DNA of 64,000 nt. Origin: Vitis vinifera. Lineage: Eukaryota > Streptophyta > Magnoliopsida > Vitales > Vitaceae. The stretch is from NCBI RefSeq assembly GCF_030704535.1, contig NC_081818.1, forward strand, positions 2,865,001-2,929,000. Direction: 5' to 3'. This document shows positions 44,301 to 56,373 of the stretch, piece by piece. The stretch's first letter is position 1. Each line of letters opens with the position of its first letter. The position numbers and the translations under genes are program-made. Under the pieces are notes generated by a model. It did no database searches. It was not told the DNA's origin and worked only from the letters and a program-made list of their open reading frames with translations.

Positions 44301-47300
44301 TGATACAAGGTGTTGGACTGCAACTTAGTGGCTGTGAATAAAACTAGCAACAAGTATATTTGTGCATGAAAGATGCTAATTGCATTTGTGTCTTGTGTAT
44401 AACACCAAGGATTTGCCATCATTGGGTTATTTTTTTCAGAGTGGCCTGATATCTAACATATAGTGGGTTGGACAGATTTCATACTTTCATTAACTAAAAC
44501 ATGATTTGCTTCTTCAGTTTGGCAGCGAAAGGGGCACACCTCTGGTTGGATACGTCCTCTGTTAATGCTGCTATTGTCAACACCTACGAGGCTGCTTGTG
44601 ACCAGTATTCTGGGAGCCTTGATAATAAGAGGAAAAATAAGTCTGAGGCCTATGGAGTCGCCAATGGTCAATCTGGGGTGCCCACTGGAGTTTATAAGAT
44701 TTCACCTATTTTGCTGGCGAAGGCTGTGAAAAATCAGGCTGAATTGGAAGGGATGCGCAATTCTCATCTAAGGTGAATCAAATATTCCCCCAGAACATGA
44801 TTTCTTTGTGTTGAATTTCTCCGGCTATTTGGAAACTTATTTATGCTATCAACTTCTAGCTATTAAGTTTCTAAGCTCAGGAATGAGTGTCAGACTGTAA
44901 ACGATAATGCCCCTTAAATTAAAGTTTAAAAAGTATAGTTGTTGGTAGTTCTGGATATCGAATATTTAAATAAGCTAGGCTTTATTTTGTAATCCCCTTT
45001 ATGGCAAATCAGAAAGGATTGATTTATTGTTGCTTAATGGCATAATTCATGTTTTTGTTTAAACAGTATGTTGGTTATACTGTACCTTAAAATTTAAGTT
45101 TTAAAAATGGAGTTGATATGGTAGTTTTGGATAATAAATATGGAAACTATCAAGGATGTATGCATTTAGTAAGGATTAATTTACTGGTTCAATTTATTGT
45201 TTTTCTCAATTAGTCCTTTGGAGCAGAACATCAATGAAATTTTTTTCTTGCAGATATGAATTATTTTGTTAGTAGTTATCGTCAATACTGCATGAGCTAC
45301 TATAGAGTTAAGCTTATTGCTTTTCATTGTAGCTTTTATTCCAGTGGACTTTTTTATCACAGAAAATGTTTTCTGGTTTATTCTTAATTCTCTGGTCCTC
45401 TTTGTGTAATCTCCTTGGGATGCATTATGTAAGGAGATCCTTTTTCCTATCAGAGTTTCTAAGGAGATTTTTAGATACTCATTGGCCATTAGACAGGTCA
45501 AAATCTCATCAGCCTTTCAGGAGCCTTCCATTAAATCCCTGTTTAGGGAAAGGAAAGCCCTAGCAAGGACTTGATGGGAGCTGGAAATCTTTCTTCACTC
45601 ATGAATTTTGTCTCCTTCAGTGAGTATTTGGGTTTGCCTGTGGATGGGTTTGAGAAGGAATTTGCCTCTCTTTTGATGAAGTTAGAAGGCAGAAAAATGG
45701 TCTTACACAGGGGGGGGGGGGTGCAGAGGGGTGGGCTTTAGGTACTAAGGGGGACCCTTGTCTACATCTCGTTTTGATAGGGAGCTTTAGAAGTTGGAGA
45801 GTTTGATTAACTACTCCCAGTGAAGTGGCAAAGAGAGAAAGAGCCGGAAAGTGGTTTCCGAGGGTTCAAGCTAGAGTTGGGAAAAGTGGTTCGAAGGATG
45901 GGTCAAGACTAACTCTATTTTCCCCTGGTGTTAGCAGTTATGTTTTGGCTGCATGTTGGTTGGTCGCTTGGGTGCCATTTGTTTTTCTTGTCTTCAGGCC
46001 ATGCCTTTGTATTGGGTAGTGTTTGTATGTTTTTCCTTCTCTTACCTCTCAGCCGTTTTGTATACTCCATGTGCACTTGATGCGCCTTTTCCATGTGCTT
46101 TTTAATATATTTTGCCTTTTTACCTATATATATATATATAACAAAAAAAAAAAAACTCAGGAAGTACACGTCGTGTGATGTCTTCTCTTCAGGGATGCAG
46201 CTGCTCTTGCACAGTTTTGGTCCTGGCTGGAAGAAGAAATCCTTAAGGGTGTGCTATTGACAGAGGTAGATGTTGCAGATAAACTTCTTCAATTCCGTTC
46301 TATGCAGGCTGGTTTCTTGGATACAAGCTTTGATACTATAAGTGGTACGCTAACTTCTATATTCATTATATTTTTTCTCCTCATTGAAGAATCCAATTTC
46401 AATATCAGAGATTCTTCATCATTGGTAAAGGATCTTGTAACTTTCAACCAAGTTTCCAAACGAACGATAACAAATCAAAGCTTTCTACTGGAAATAGAAT
46501 ATCTTACTCTACATATAGATGCATACATATTATTGTTATTTTCATCTTTCAAGAGTTGGATTTTAGAATTTGATTTATGGAAATGTGTCAATAGAACTTG
46601 CAAAATGTATGATCTATATGAGGGATGCTATATCAAACCTTTCTTCAGCTATTGCCTCGTTGGTCCTGTCATGGAAATGCCTGATCCCTGCATCATGGCA
46701 TACTGGCTTAGGATATGATTTCATTTTTGAGACATTTGGCTGTTCTCTTTTGTGTTCCCTTTAATAAGGGGAGGGGAAGGGAGGGGACAAAATTTTTGAT
46801 ATTTTCTTAGTTCTTTTGGTTGGTCTATGAGTTAGAAGAGCAAAAAGTGAAATACGGGGGCCACCCAAATTGTCCTCATGCAACAGGTTTGATTTAAGGG
46901 AAAATTTTACTTGGCAAGATGTTTACAATATTCTTACTCATGTTACAAGAGCTTTACAAAACAAAAATAAGTCATTTTAAAAAGAATATTGTTCTTGTTC
47001 CTTTTTTCCCTTATTTCATTTTCCATTCCTTTCTCCTTTTCAGTGATGAACCAAAAAGATTGTTCATCCTTTCTTGGAATTATTGTTCTAAAATGTACTT
47101 GCCCTTGTAATATTGGGTTAGATTGCATTGATGAATTTGTACTTCCCAAACAAAAAGTTTAAATTCAAATCTTGGTTGAAATTCCATCATAATTTTAAGG
47201 CATGGTTTGGGAAATGTGGTAATTCACACCCTAGTGAACAAGGAAATTTATATTTCATGCAATTAGTGGATTAGATTGGGTTAGACCCTATGTACAAAAT

Positions 47301-49586
47301 CTTCTTTGAGTTTACCAAACAAAGATCAGTATCCCAATTATGCTTTCACTCCTTGCAGAAAATGTGATTGGATATTGGCATAAATCCATTGTTCTTACCT
47401 TTGATGTAGAAGATAATGCTATGATTCTATGATATATCTCTTGCAGTCATGCAAAAGCATGTTGGCTACAACTTTTAATAGAGAAATCTTTTCCACTACA
47501 GAATCTGCATTAAGAATTCATAAATGATGATGCTTAATCACCATATTTTGGACTCTAATTTGATAAATGTTGTACTGGTTCTTCCTTTCAACTTCACCGG
47601 TCATGGATAGAATGATTTTTGCAGCTTCGGGTGCAAATGGTGCCATCATACATTACAAACCAAATCCAGATAGTTGTAGCATTGTGGATGTGAAGAAAAT
47701 GTTCCTATTAGACAGTGGAGCTCAATATATTGATGGAACAACCGATATAACCAGGACAGTGCATTTTGGCGAACCTACTCCACGGCAAAAAGAATGCTTC
47801 ACCCGAGTTTTACAGGTGCTGCATCTTCTAAAACTTTCTTAAATGTATAATATGGACACATACTATTTAATAAAAGATGAAGTCTTACGGTTGCTCATGG
47901 TACATTTCTTAAATAAAAAAAAGTATGCAAAAGAAAATGGATGATGTTGAATTGTTGGCTAACAAATTTCAAGCTATTAAGCCCTCCATGTGCATGTGGG
48001 AGATGTGCTTATATGCATGTTCATGTATTTAAAATTATGTTATTTCTTTAATACTTTACAGGAAATCACTCTTGTTGTCCCACTAGTTTGTATATAGAAT
48101 AGTTTATTAGTTTTAAAATTGTATTTTTTTTTTGGTTAATTTCTTTTGACCAAAAAAAAAGACCGATCACTGGACAATTCAGACAAATGGCTGTCAGGTA
48201 TCTTATGGCTTTGTGATATTCTAGCATCATGTCATGGATTGAATATACTATTAGTGCTTTTTCATTTCGAGATTACTCCAAGCCAGCAGTGATCCATAAG
48301 TGGGACCTTTTTAATGGTTCAGTCACAGTATATGATCATCCTATTTGTGCTGCTATGTCATTTGAAGTCACTATATGACAGTGTTCTGTGAACAATTTTG
48401 GCGTTTAAGAATTTAGTTAGTTCGATGGTTTCTGATGGTGTCAATTGCAGGGTCATATAGCTCTTGATCAGGCAGTATTCCCTGAAAATACTCCTGGTTT
48501 TGTATTGGATGCATTTGCCCGGTCCTTTCTGTGGAAGATTGGACTTGATTACCGGCATGGTACTTCTCATTTCAGTTTACTTGTGCAGTTGAAATATTTT
48601 TCCCTGTCAGTAGTTTGTATTCAATTGAAATTTGTGCTTATTTATTGTTTCTGTTTTAATCTTGTGTGGTAGGGACTGGGCATGGTGTAGGAGCTGCATT
48701 GAATGTTCATGAAGGCCCTCAAAGTATTAGCTTTCGATTTGGAAATATGACTCCTTTACAGAAAGGCATGATTGTTAGCAATGAACCTGGCTATTATGAA
48801 GACCATGCCTTTGGTATTCGGATCGAGGTATGCAAATTAATTTCTCTTCAGTTGTTGCTTCTATTTTCCATCCTGGTAATTGGTGTTCTTTACCTTGATT
48901 TTTTTGCATTCTGTTATAATTCTGTGATCTAAGTTTTCCTTGTAATGCAGAATCTCCTTTGTGTTAAAGAGATGGACACCCCAAATCGTTTTGGAGGTAT
49001 CGGATATTTGGGATTTGAAAAGCTCACATTTGTTCCAATTCAGGTATGATCAATGTCCTTACAAGAAAACTGGTAAAACATTGATTTGCTAGTAAACACC
49101 TTGTAAATTTTGGTCTGGTTGAGAATCAAAGAGCTTTGCAGGCCTGCAGATTTGTACTAGGACCAATTCCCAGTTCATTTTAAGATCATTTCTCAAACAT
49201 ATTGGGTGCTTATGCTCTATGAATCCGAATAACATTTTATGGTTCTGTCATGCAGAATGAATTGGTTGAGTTATCTCTACTCTCCACTGCCGAGATTGAT
49301 TGGCTCAACGATTACCATTCAGAAGTCTGGGAGAAGGTAAGTGGCCATCAAGTTTTCAGCCAGTATTCATGCTGTAGGGTATTATTACCTCCTCTGATTT
49401 TATCAGAAAGGAATTCTCAAAACACTACATAAACTTTTATAGATGGGTTTTCTATGGGTCTTCAGAAAATATGATCTCTTCCTCACAGTGCAAAATCCCT
49501 TATTTGTGTCATAGGTATCGCCGTTACTGGATGGTTCTGCACGTCAATGGCTTTGGGATAACACACGGCCACTTGCCAAACAGTAA
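38314..49586 (+). CDS. APP2: Aminopeptidase P, plastid type (APP2-like)
   Basis: Xaa-Pro aminopeptidase (family M24B): removes the N-terminal residue before proline using two metal ions. Thirteen exons: 38314-38655, 42046-42171, 42389-42508, 43353-43628, 43898-44070, 44518-44772, 46193-46344, 47625-47815, 48451-48559, 48673-48827, 48951-49043, 49256-49336, 49515-49586. They total 2145 nt, 714 residues, in one open frame. The first ~70 residues are Ser/Thr/Arg-rich with few acidic residues, a plastid transit peptide as in Arabidopsis APP2 (At3g05350). Two creatinase-type N domains (about 85-400) precede the pita-bread domain with all five metal ligands: D511, D522 (DGTTDITRT), H585 ([15 protein letters not shown]), E619 (SNEPGYY) and E633. 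Intron 1 (3.4 kb) and intron 6 hold LINE fragments. ATG 38314 is the first in frame. Confidence 0.95.
39750..41160 (-). mobile_element. LINE fragment with RNase H-like domain in aminopeptidase intron 1
   Basis: The minus strand encodes a zf-RVT-like part ([16 protein letters not shown], about 41026-40860) and an RNase H-like part (40344-40048: [53 protein letters not shown]). The family differs from the element at 20003-26247. About 280 bp (40565-40840) interrupts the coding homology and looks like a later insertion of unknown class. The outer ends are approximate. Confidence 0.7.
45590..46155 (+). mobile_element. LINE 3' fragment in aminopeptidase intron 6
   Basis: Ends in TTTTAATATATTTTGCC, TTTTTACCTAT, a short TA run and 13 A (to 46155), the terminus shared by the other LINE tails here. 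It lies just 38 bp before exon 7. The 5' limit is uncertain. Confidence 0.6.
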
Positions 49587-49650
49587 TCGAATCTGGTCTT
49601 CATCCCTTTCTTGAACTTCTGCAAACTCATGGTGGGTTTCTGCCATTGTT

Positions 49651-50094
49651 GGTATAGATAATGTTGAAGGAAGGAATGAACAATAATAGGCTATGGCAAT
49701 CAAGTCTGTACAGACCATTGCATTGCAGGAATTATCTGATCTGAAATTTGTATGAAAAACCACGGTGGGGGTAGGTAAAATTATTCCAATATTAATAATT
49801 ACTTGTATTGGAAACTAGAGGAATCCTTCTTCTAGCTTTTTCATTATCCACTAGTAGGGTTTTTTTTTAACAGTCTTGCAAAATATGTTAGATGTGGTGG
49901 AGAGAGAGAGAGAGAGAGAGAGAGGTGGGTTTAACTTCATCTTGTGTTTATGGGTTCTTGAAATGGGTTCTTCTGGGTACTTTACCCACCTAGAAATCCC
50001 AGGACTGGGAATACTTCCCCTGAAAGGAAGGGTCAGAGCTGTTGAGTTAATGCTTTTGAAGAAAGATGAAGCTTCTCTTGAATGTTGGAGTTAA
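49651..50094. repeat. Direct repeat X1, downstream of the aminopeptidase gene
   Basis: Matches 55331-55730 plus 56331-56373 in the same orientation: GGCTATGGCAATCAAGTCT, AAAATTATTCCAATATT, GGAATCCTTCTTCTAGCTTT, TGGGTTCTTCTGGGTA. Its right end extends about 17 bases into the sequence that is the end of LACS exon 56353-56439 in the other copy (the LTPTFK codons on the minus strand). It begins 65 bp after the APP2 stop, so it probably serves as APP2 3' UTR or flank. Confidence 0.8.
49900..49924. repeat. (GA)12 microsatellite
   Basis: Perfect GA run inside X1. The other copy has only GGAGAGAGACAG. Confidence 0.95.
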
Positions 50095-50971
50095 GGCCTT
50101 GTTTGGGATGGTTTCATGTTTTTGGTTTTAATTGGAAGCTGAGACACAAGTCAAAGTCACTATTTTATACAAGTCAAAATGGGTTTTTACAAGAAGTAAT
50201 GTTATTGTGGTTTTCAAATTAAACTATATTTTTTAAGCCATAGGTTTTGTTTGGCATGAAAGTTCTTATTGAACTTAGAAAAGTAACTTTTTAATTTCTT
50301 GGAAGTCACATCCAAATGGGGTCTTAGAGGATCATTTTGAGAATGATAATAGAACATGGTTGCAGTATATAATATGGAAAAGAATTAGAATTAATTGATT
50401 GATTAAAGGGGATGAAATTATTTTTAATTAAAGGGATGAAATTATTTTTAAATTTATTAAATTTAATATTTTTTTATGTTTTTACTCAAAGAGAAGTCGT
50501 ATCTTAACATAAATATCTTTAACCATTTTAAGTGTTTTACATTTGTTCGTAGGTTTTAAAAAGAAATAAGTGTGTTTGGAAGTACTTCCATTTGAAGTGT
50601 TTGGAGTAAAAGTATATTTTCATAAAATATTTTTAAAAAAATTATTAATAGAGTATTTCTCCAAAGAAAATATTGCGATTAATTTCAAATATTATAATTG
50701 AATTTTAAAAATTTAAAAAGTGTTTTTAAAATTTTAGCAAATAGCCCCCATAATTTTTTAAAAGCATTTTTTAGGTTGAAGAGATTGCTAAAATGCCTGC
50801 CAAAGGGAGTCTAAAGAAATAATCCTAAAGCCTCCTTCCTGGTAATGCCTACAACTCAGAGTGGAGAAGAGTGAGGAGCACAAAGCAGAGAAGTGACTGT
50901 GTCACTGTGATCCATTCTCTGCGCCGTCTGTATCAATCCCTAACCCTAATTCTGAAATCTGAAGAAACAAA
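50095..50971. other. Intergenic and promoter region of the glycosyltransferase-like gene
   Basis: AT-rich to about 50760, then GC-richer leader sequence. No other gene seen. Confidence 0.4.
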
Positions 50972-53900
50972 ATGGCACCCAAGAGACAGTTTCTTCCTCT
51001 CCTTCTCCTCCTTTCTCTCTCAGCTTTCTTCCTCTACTCTCATTACCACTCCTCTCTCCACCTCTACCTCTCTTCCCACTCCTTAAACCCTAATCCTCAC
51101 CTCAATCTTCCCTCAAATCTCAATCCATCGCTAAACTCAATTCCCAGTCCCTCTAATTTCTCTTTCATTCTCAAAGTTCTCACCTTCGACCGCCTCTCCT
51201 CCCTTTCCCGTTGCCTCCGCTCTCTTGCCGCCGCCCACTACGGCCGCGACACCGTCCACCTCCACATCTATGTTGACCATTTTCCTCACGCGGACAATGT
51301 CGGCAAGTCTGAGCTGTTGTTGGATCAGAAGTTGGACGAATCGCGCCGGATTCTGGAGTTCATTGACGGGTTCGATTGGAAATTTGGGCAGAAGGTGGTG
51401 CATTACCGGACTGGGAATGTGGGGTTGCAGGCGCAATGGTTGGAGGCGTGGTGGCCCAGCTCCGATCACGAGTTTGCCTTCGTTGTGGAGGATGATTTGG
51501 AGGTCTCGCCTCTTTATTACAAGTTTTTGAAGGCTTTGATTCAGAATTATTACTACAATTCCTCCAATTTCAGTCCTTCGATTTATGGGGCTTCGCTGCA
51601 ACGACCAAGGTTTGTTCCAGGTACCATTTTATGTAGAAAATTGAGGAAAAACGAACGGAATATTTCAATTTTTTTTGGATGCCTGGAAATTCAAGCATTT
51701 GTTTGTGAGTTTTGTTCTTCATTGGGTGGAATTGAATTCATTGATGATTTGCTGTGTAGCTTGTTAGATCCTAGATAATTTTAAGATTAAAGAAAAGGAA
51801 AGGAAATCAACATTTTGATCTGGAATAGTGAACGTTTTCAGCTGTAAATGGGGGAAAGGAATTTCATAGATCAAGCAGTCTCTGGGTTAGGGCTCTTATG
51901 TCAATAGTCTTTAGTAACAGCCTTTTGGTCTGGGAAAAATTCATGTGGTAGGGGTAGTCAATAACGTGAAATTATAAAAGAAACTCTGTTAATTATGGTG
52001 AAGGGAGGAAAAATCAGATGGAAGTAAGGATGCTGAGGAGGTGAGAGAGGAGCAATTTAGTTTTCCATGCATCCTGAACCACAAATAGTTGCTTCTAGAA
52101 GAGCTCATGATCTCTAATTTGAGCTACAATGGTGGTTAAAGAAAATACAGAGAGAAGCTCACAATCTCAATATGAGCTAGGAAAGTAGAGGGAAGCTCAC
52201 TATTGCTTAACTGAGCTAGGATAGTGGAGGGAAACTCAATGATCTCTAAAGTAAGCGGTAGAAGAACAGACCCACCAAGTTAGCTCAATTGGTTTGGGTG
52301 AACACTGGATAGTGTGGTTCTAGTAAGTGACATATAGTCTTTAGGTTGAATCCTGCCATTGATGATATCCTGAATTTATTTTGTGCTGGTTGTTGCGGGG
52401 AGGTTAGCACCCCGAGGTTTGGGTCCCCATAGAAAGTCCTAAGGGCTTGGCCATGGAAGGATCCTCGGTTATCAAAATAAAAAAAGTGGAAGAAGAACAG
52501 GAAGAAGAAGGCTATGATGTAATCTCGCAGGCCTCTTGGAACACAGAATTGTGCAGAGGTTCCACATAAGAAGGGCCAGTTGGCCTTAATTCTTCAAAAC
52601 AATCTCCTGAACAGAGCAGAACCCAGGAAGCCTAATAGAAAATTTTTGCTTTTTCTTTCTTATTTTGGTGCCTAATGTACACCACCTGTGTACATAGGAT
52701 GCACCCTTTTTTGTTAGGTGCTGCTTAATATATCTCCTGTTTGCCTATTTATTAAAAAAGAAAAAAAGGAAAGAAACAATAGCAAAAACCGCCCTGGAAG
52801 CCCAGTTTGAGGTTACAACCTTTGGATTGACTAGGTCTGTGCTGCAAGAACAGTCTTGTTATCTGTCAATTATGTGATGACTAATGTGAGGCTGTATCGA
52901 ATGGAAAATCCAACTAATAATTTTATATAATAAAAAGTATTTCAAACAAATCAAAATATTGTTTCTTGGCCAAACAGAACTTGTTCCTGGAAAGGGAGGT
53001 CCCAGAGTAGGAAGGAGTAAACATCAATTGCATTCTTGATTTTCCCAAACCATTGAAGTGCAGGGCAGGGTATTCATGTACATGCATGTTGGCCAGAATC
53101 ATTGGAAACATTTATGATATTATGAGTCCAGTAGATAATTCTTTTTTTTTTTTTCTTTTTAAAACCATAGAGTTTCTCCATCTTACTATATGATTGTGTC
53201 AAATTCTTGTTGAGGAGGGAATGCAATTATATCAAATATACCATTGCTGTTATGATTATATCAAGGCATAGTTGGATCAGCTCTTGCTGGTAGCAATGCT
53301 CTGTACGGTATGCTTTCATTGTTCATTTGATCCTTGGCCTCATTGATTGTCTTTCTTTTCCCCGTTTCTATTTCATGTAAAAATGTGCCAGCTGGATTTC
53401 ATTTTTTGATGAAACAAATTCTTATCTTTGTATGCTTCCCTTTCCTACTCTATTCGCAGGAAATCATTTTTCCTACCAGCCTTACACTTTGTATGTCTGA
53501 TTTTTGCTATTAAAGCTTTTTTTTTTTTTTTTTTTCTTTTTCCTGTTGCCTGTAATTGATTAAAATGGTTTCTGACTACAGGTAAGCACGGAAACAAAAT
53601 TCAATTGGATGATGAAACACATATTTTCTTGTACCAGCTGGTTGGCACTTGGGGTCAGCTTCTCTTTCCAAAACCTTGGAAAGAGTTCCGTTTATGGTAT
53701 GATATACACAAGGCCAAGGGCATCAAGCCATTTCTGCAGGGGATGGTAATTTTTTGTCTTTCTCATTGTATTCTTATTTAGTTAATTTTTATTTTTTCTT
53801 GAAGTGAAGATAAAAAAATCCAAGCATATTTATCAATTTGAATCACAATTTTCTGATAAGAACTGAAATTTATATACAGGTAACAACAGGATGGTACAAG

Positions 53901-54983
53901 AAGATGGGTGAGAGAATTTGGACTCCTTGGTTTATTAGTTTTATTCATTCTCGTGGCTATTTTAACATTTACACAAACTTTCTACATGAAAGAGCACTCA
54001 GTGTCTCTCATAGAGATGCTGGTGTCAACTATGGGAAAACAGCTGGTCCAGATTCATATTTACTCGATGAAAGTTCACTTGATATTGATCTTCTGGAGAT
54101 GCAACCTCTGACTAAGCTAAAGTGGTATGATTTCTGTTTCAAAGAAGTACATCCTGGAACAGTTGTAAGGAGTTTTGAAGAACTCGGATCTGTTCTTCAC
54201 TCTGTGCAAAAACAGGATACCATTATACTTGTGAGCCTGTTTGGAGCATCTGAAAGAGTCATAAGGAATTTGCTGTGCCACTTTGAGAGTTTCAATATTC
54301 AGAACTACATTTTTATGGGCCTGAATTCGGACTTCCTTCTTGATCTTGCTAGAAGGGGTCATCCTGTGATTGATGTGGACCAATTTCTCAGCAGTGTCAG
54401 AGCTCATAAAATGAAGAGTCTCCAAGATTCTGATATGGAGGTCAAGAAGTATATCTTAGTAAAGGCCTACGTAATCCAGAAGTGTCTGGAGTCTGGGTAC
54501 AATTCTTGGGTGGTTGATGGGAACATGCTTTTTCTCAGAAGTACCCCATTTCTTGATGTCATTGATGCTACCTATGACTTCCATGCTGGGAAGACCCCGG
54601 AAATTTTATTTATCCGGAGCTCATCTTCTGCCCGGAAGATCTGGGTCGATGATTTTATTCACAAAGTGGCACTAATGGTGGATTCTGTGCTGGAAAAGGG
54701 AAGAGGTCGAATACCAACAACAGAAGGTAAAAAATTTGTGTATATAGTGGGAGAGTTGTTCAAACAGGAGGGCATGAGGGTTAAATGGGTCGATGAGGGA
54801 AGCCTGGGTTTAGAGATTGATTCCAGAAATGCTAATCAGACCTCTCAGGGGAATAGAAAAAAGATGGTTTTCTGGTCCCCAGAAATAGGCTCAGATATGA
54901 TTCAGAAACGGCTTGAAGAATTGGGTCTGTGGATCATAGATACTGACTCTTCTTGTACGGCTGTGGTATGTCACCAGTCATAG
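50972..54983 (+). CDS. Type II membrane glycosyltransferase-like protein (At5g12260 type)
   Basis: Three exons, 50972-51620, 53582-53745 and 53880-54983, give 638 residues. The start is the first ATG (MAPKRQFLPLLLL). A signal-anchor (about 7-22) is followed by a Pro/Asn/Ser-rich stem (30-62), as in Golgi enzymes. The catalytic-like region begins FSFILKVLTFDRLSSLSRCL and contains VVEDDLEVSP (E173-D174-D175), the metal/nucleotide-sugar motif placed as in GnT-I-like GT-A folds. Later landmarks are YQLVGTWGQLLFPKPWKEF, GWYKKMGERIWTPWF and the C-terminal SWVVDGNMLFLRSTPF, which resembles plant nucleotide-diphospho-sugar transferase (DUF) proteins. The acceptor and donor are unknown to me. The gene is flanked by direct repeats X1 and X2. 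Confidence 0.88.
52270..52488 (+). mobile_element. tRNA-derived SINE in glycosyltransferase intron 1
   Basis: RNA polymerase III box A TAGCTCAATTGG (52281-52292) fits TRGCNNARYNGG exactly. Box B GGTTGAATCC (52344-52353) lacks one base of GGTTCGAATCC. The element ends in an A-rich tail (52473-52485). The flanks GTAGAAGAACAG (52258-52269) and GAAGAAGAACAG (52489-52500) form a 12 bp target-site duplication with one mismatch. Confidence 0.8.
52640..52765 (+). mobile_element. LINE 3' tail in glycosyltransferase intron 1
   Basis: Contains TGTACACCACCTGTGTACAT and ends TTAATATATCTCCTGTTTGC-CTATTTATT-A(n). The terminus is of the same type as the tails at 19198 and 34209. Confidence 0.55.
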
Positions 54984-55330
54984 CATCTGGTCAAAGTTGT
55001 AATTTTGAAGCCCCACTATTTTTTTGGTTCGTAGAAGTACGAATATTGTTCATATTCTTTTCACGCCCCCATTTGAAGTTATTGAATCTTTTTGGTAACA
55101 ATTACTGCTCGAGATTGATGTGTTATAATTCTGCACTGTTATCTTCTTTGGGGTAAGTCAATAGACAGCTTAATGTATTATAATGGATGAGATAATATTA
55201 TTTATAAAGTTGATTCATGAAGTTAAATATGAAAATTTAAGTTTTTTAAGCTTATGATTCATGAAGGTGCCATGCAACCACATTGAATAGAAAAGCTTGT
55301 TGTTTTGTTTCCGTCATATCAAACTGCTGG

Positions 55331-56373
55331 TATGGATCATGAAGAGCCATTGAATGAACACTAGGCTATGGCAATCAAGTCTCTGCAGAACACTCCATTG
55401 CAGGAATTATGTGATATGAAAATTGTATGAGAAACCATGGGGGGTAGGTTAAAATTATTCCAATATTCATAATTATTTGTTTTGGAAACTGGAGAAATCC
55501 TTCTTCTAGCTTTTCCATTCTCCACTAGTAGGAATTCTTTTTACAGACTTGTCAAATATGTTGGATGGTGGAGGAGAGAGACAGATTCAACTTCATCTTC
55601 TGTTTGTGGAGCTGGTCTTATTGAAATGGGTTCTTCTGGGTAGCTAGAGTCGGCCCCCTTCAGTTCTTGCCTACCTAGAAATCCCTGCACTGGGTCAGAA
55701 CTGTTGAGTTAATGCTCCACATAAAGAAGAGTACGAGTCATTACGAAGTTTTAGGCTTAGAAAACAAATTTGGTAGAGATTGTTGTATTTGATCCTTGTG
55801 CTGAAAAATTGAAAGCATGTGTGATTCTAATTATGTCTCAGGTGTTCTTTTCATTTCATTTCGGTAAGACCCAACTCAGTTTCCGTACTTTTTATTAATG
55901 AAATCTCTTTGGTGAAGGATTTGGCATAAAAAGGGTAACCAGTTTCAATCTGATATTTTCAGCCTTCTAACTATTCAATGGAAAGTTGGATGAAGATCGA
56001 CATTCTACAATGTCAAAAGCTATTAAAAGTTGCTCTTCTGATCAAACAAATGGAGCCTTACCGTAAGGAAGTGGAATCACCATTAGAGGTTACCTTGCAT
56101 GTGCTCGGCTTTCTTTCCCCCTTCCTGAATCAAGATCATCATAACATTTTCTGTGGATTTGTGTCGGATGTAGAAATTTCTGCATACATGTTTGATATTG
56201 CAGCAGAGAAGTAAGCCTTTGCCTGGGGCCTCTTGATCTGGAAAAATATGTAGGCAAAGCTCAAAACACTTTTTATTTTCACCTGATACTCTATTTCACT
56301 GCCAAGAAAATGGAAGAAAGGAAAAAACCATTTGAAGAATGATGAAGCTTGCCTTGAATGTTGGGGTCAGGAG
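55331..56373. repeat. Direct repeat X2, downstream of the glycosyltransferase gene
   Basis: Second copy of X1. About 590 bp (roughly 55740-56330) is present here but not in X1. The rest lies between the glycosyltransferase stop and the last recognised LACS exon. No coding sequence recognised. Confidence 0.75.

Noticed and set aside
51137-51601. Minus-strand ORF of 154 codons over the glycosyltransferase exon 1
   Set aside because: Antisense shadow of a GC-rich coding exon with no recognisable protein features.
55978-56214. 78-codon plus-strand ORF after the glycosyltransferase gene
   Set aside because: Not recognised, absent from the X1 copy, and without supporting splice or promoter context.
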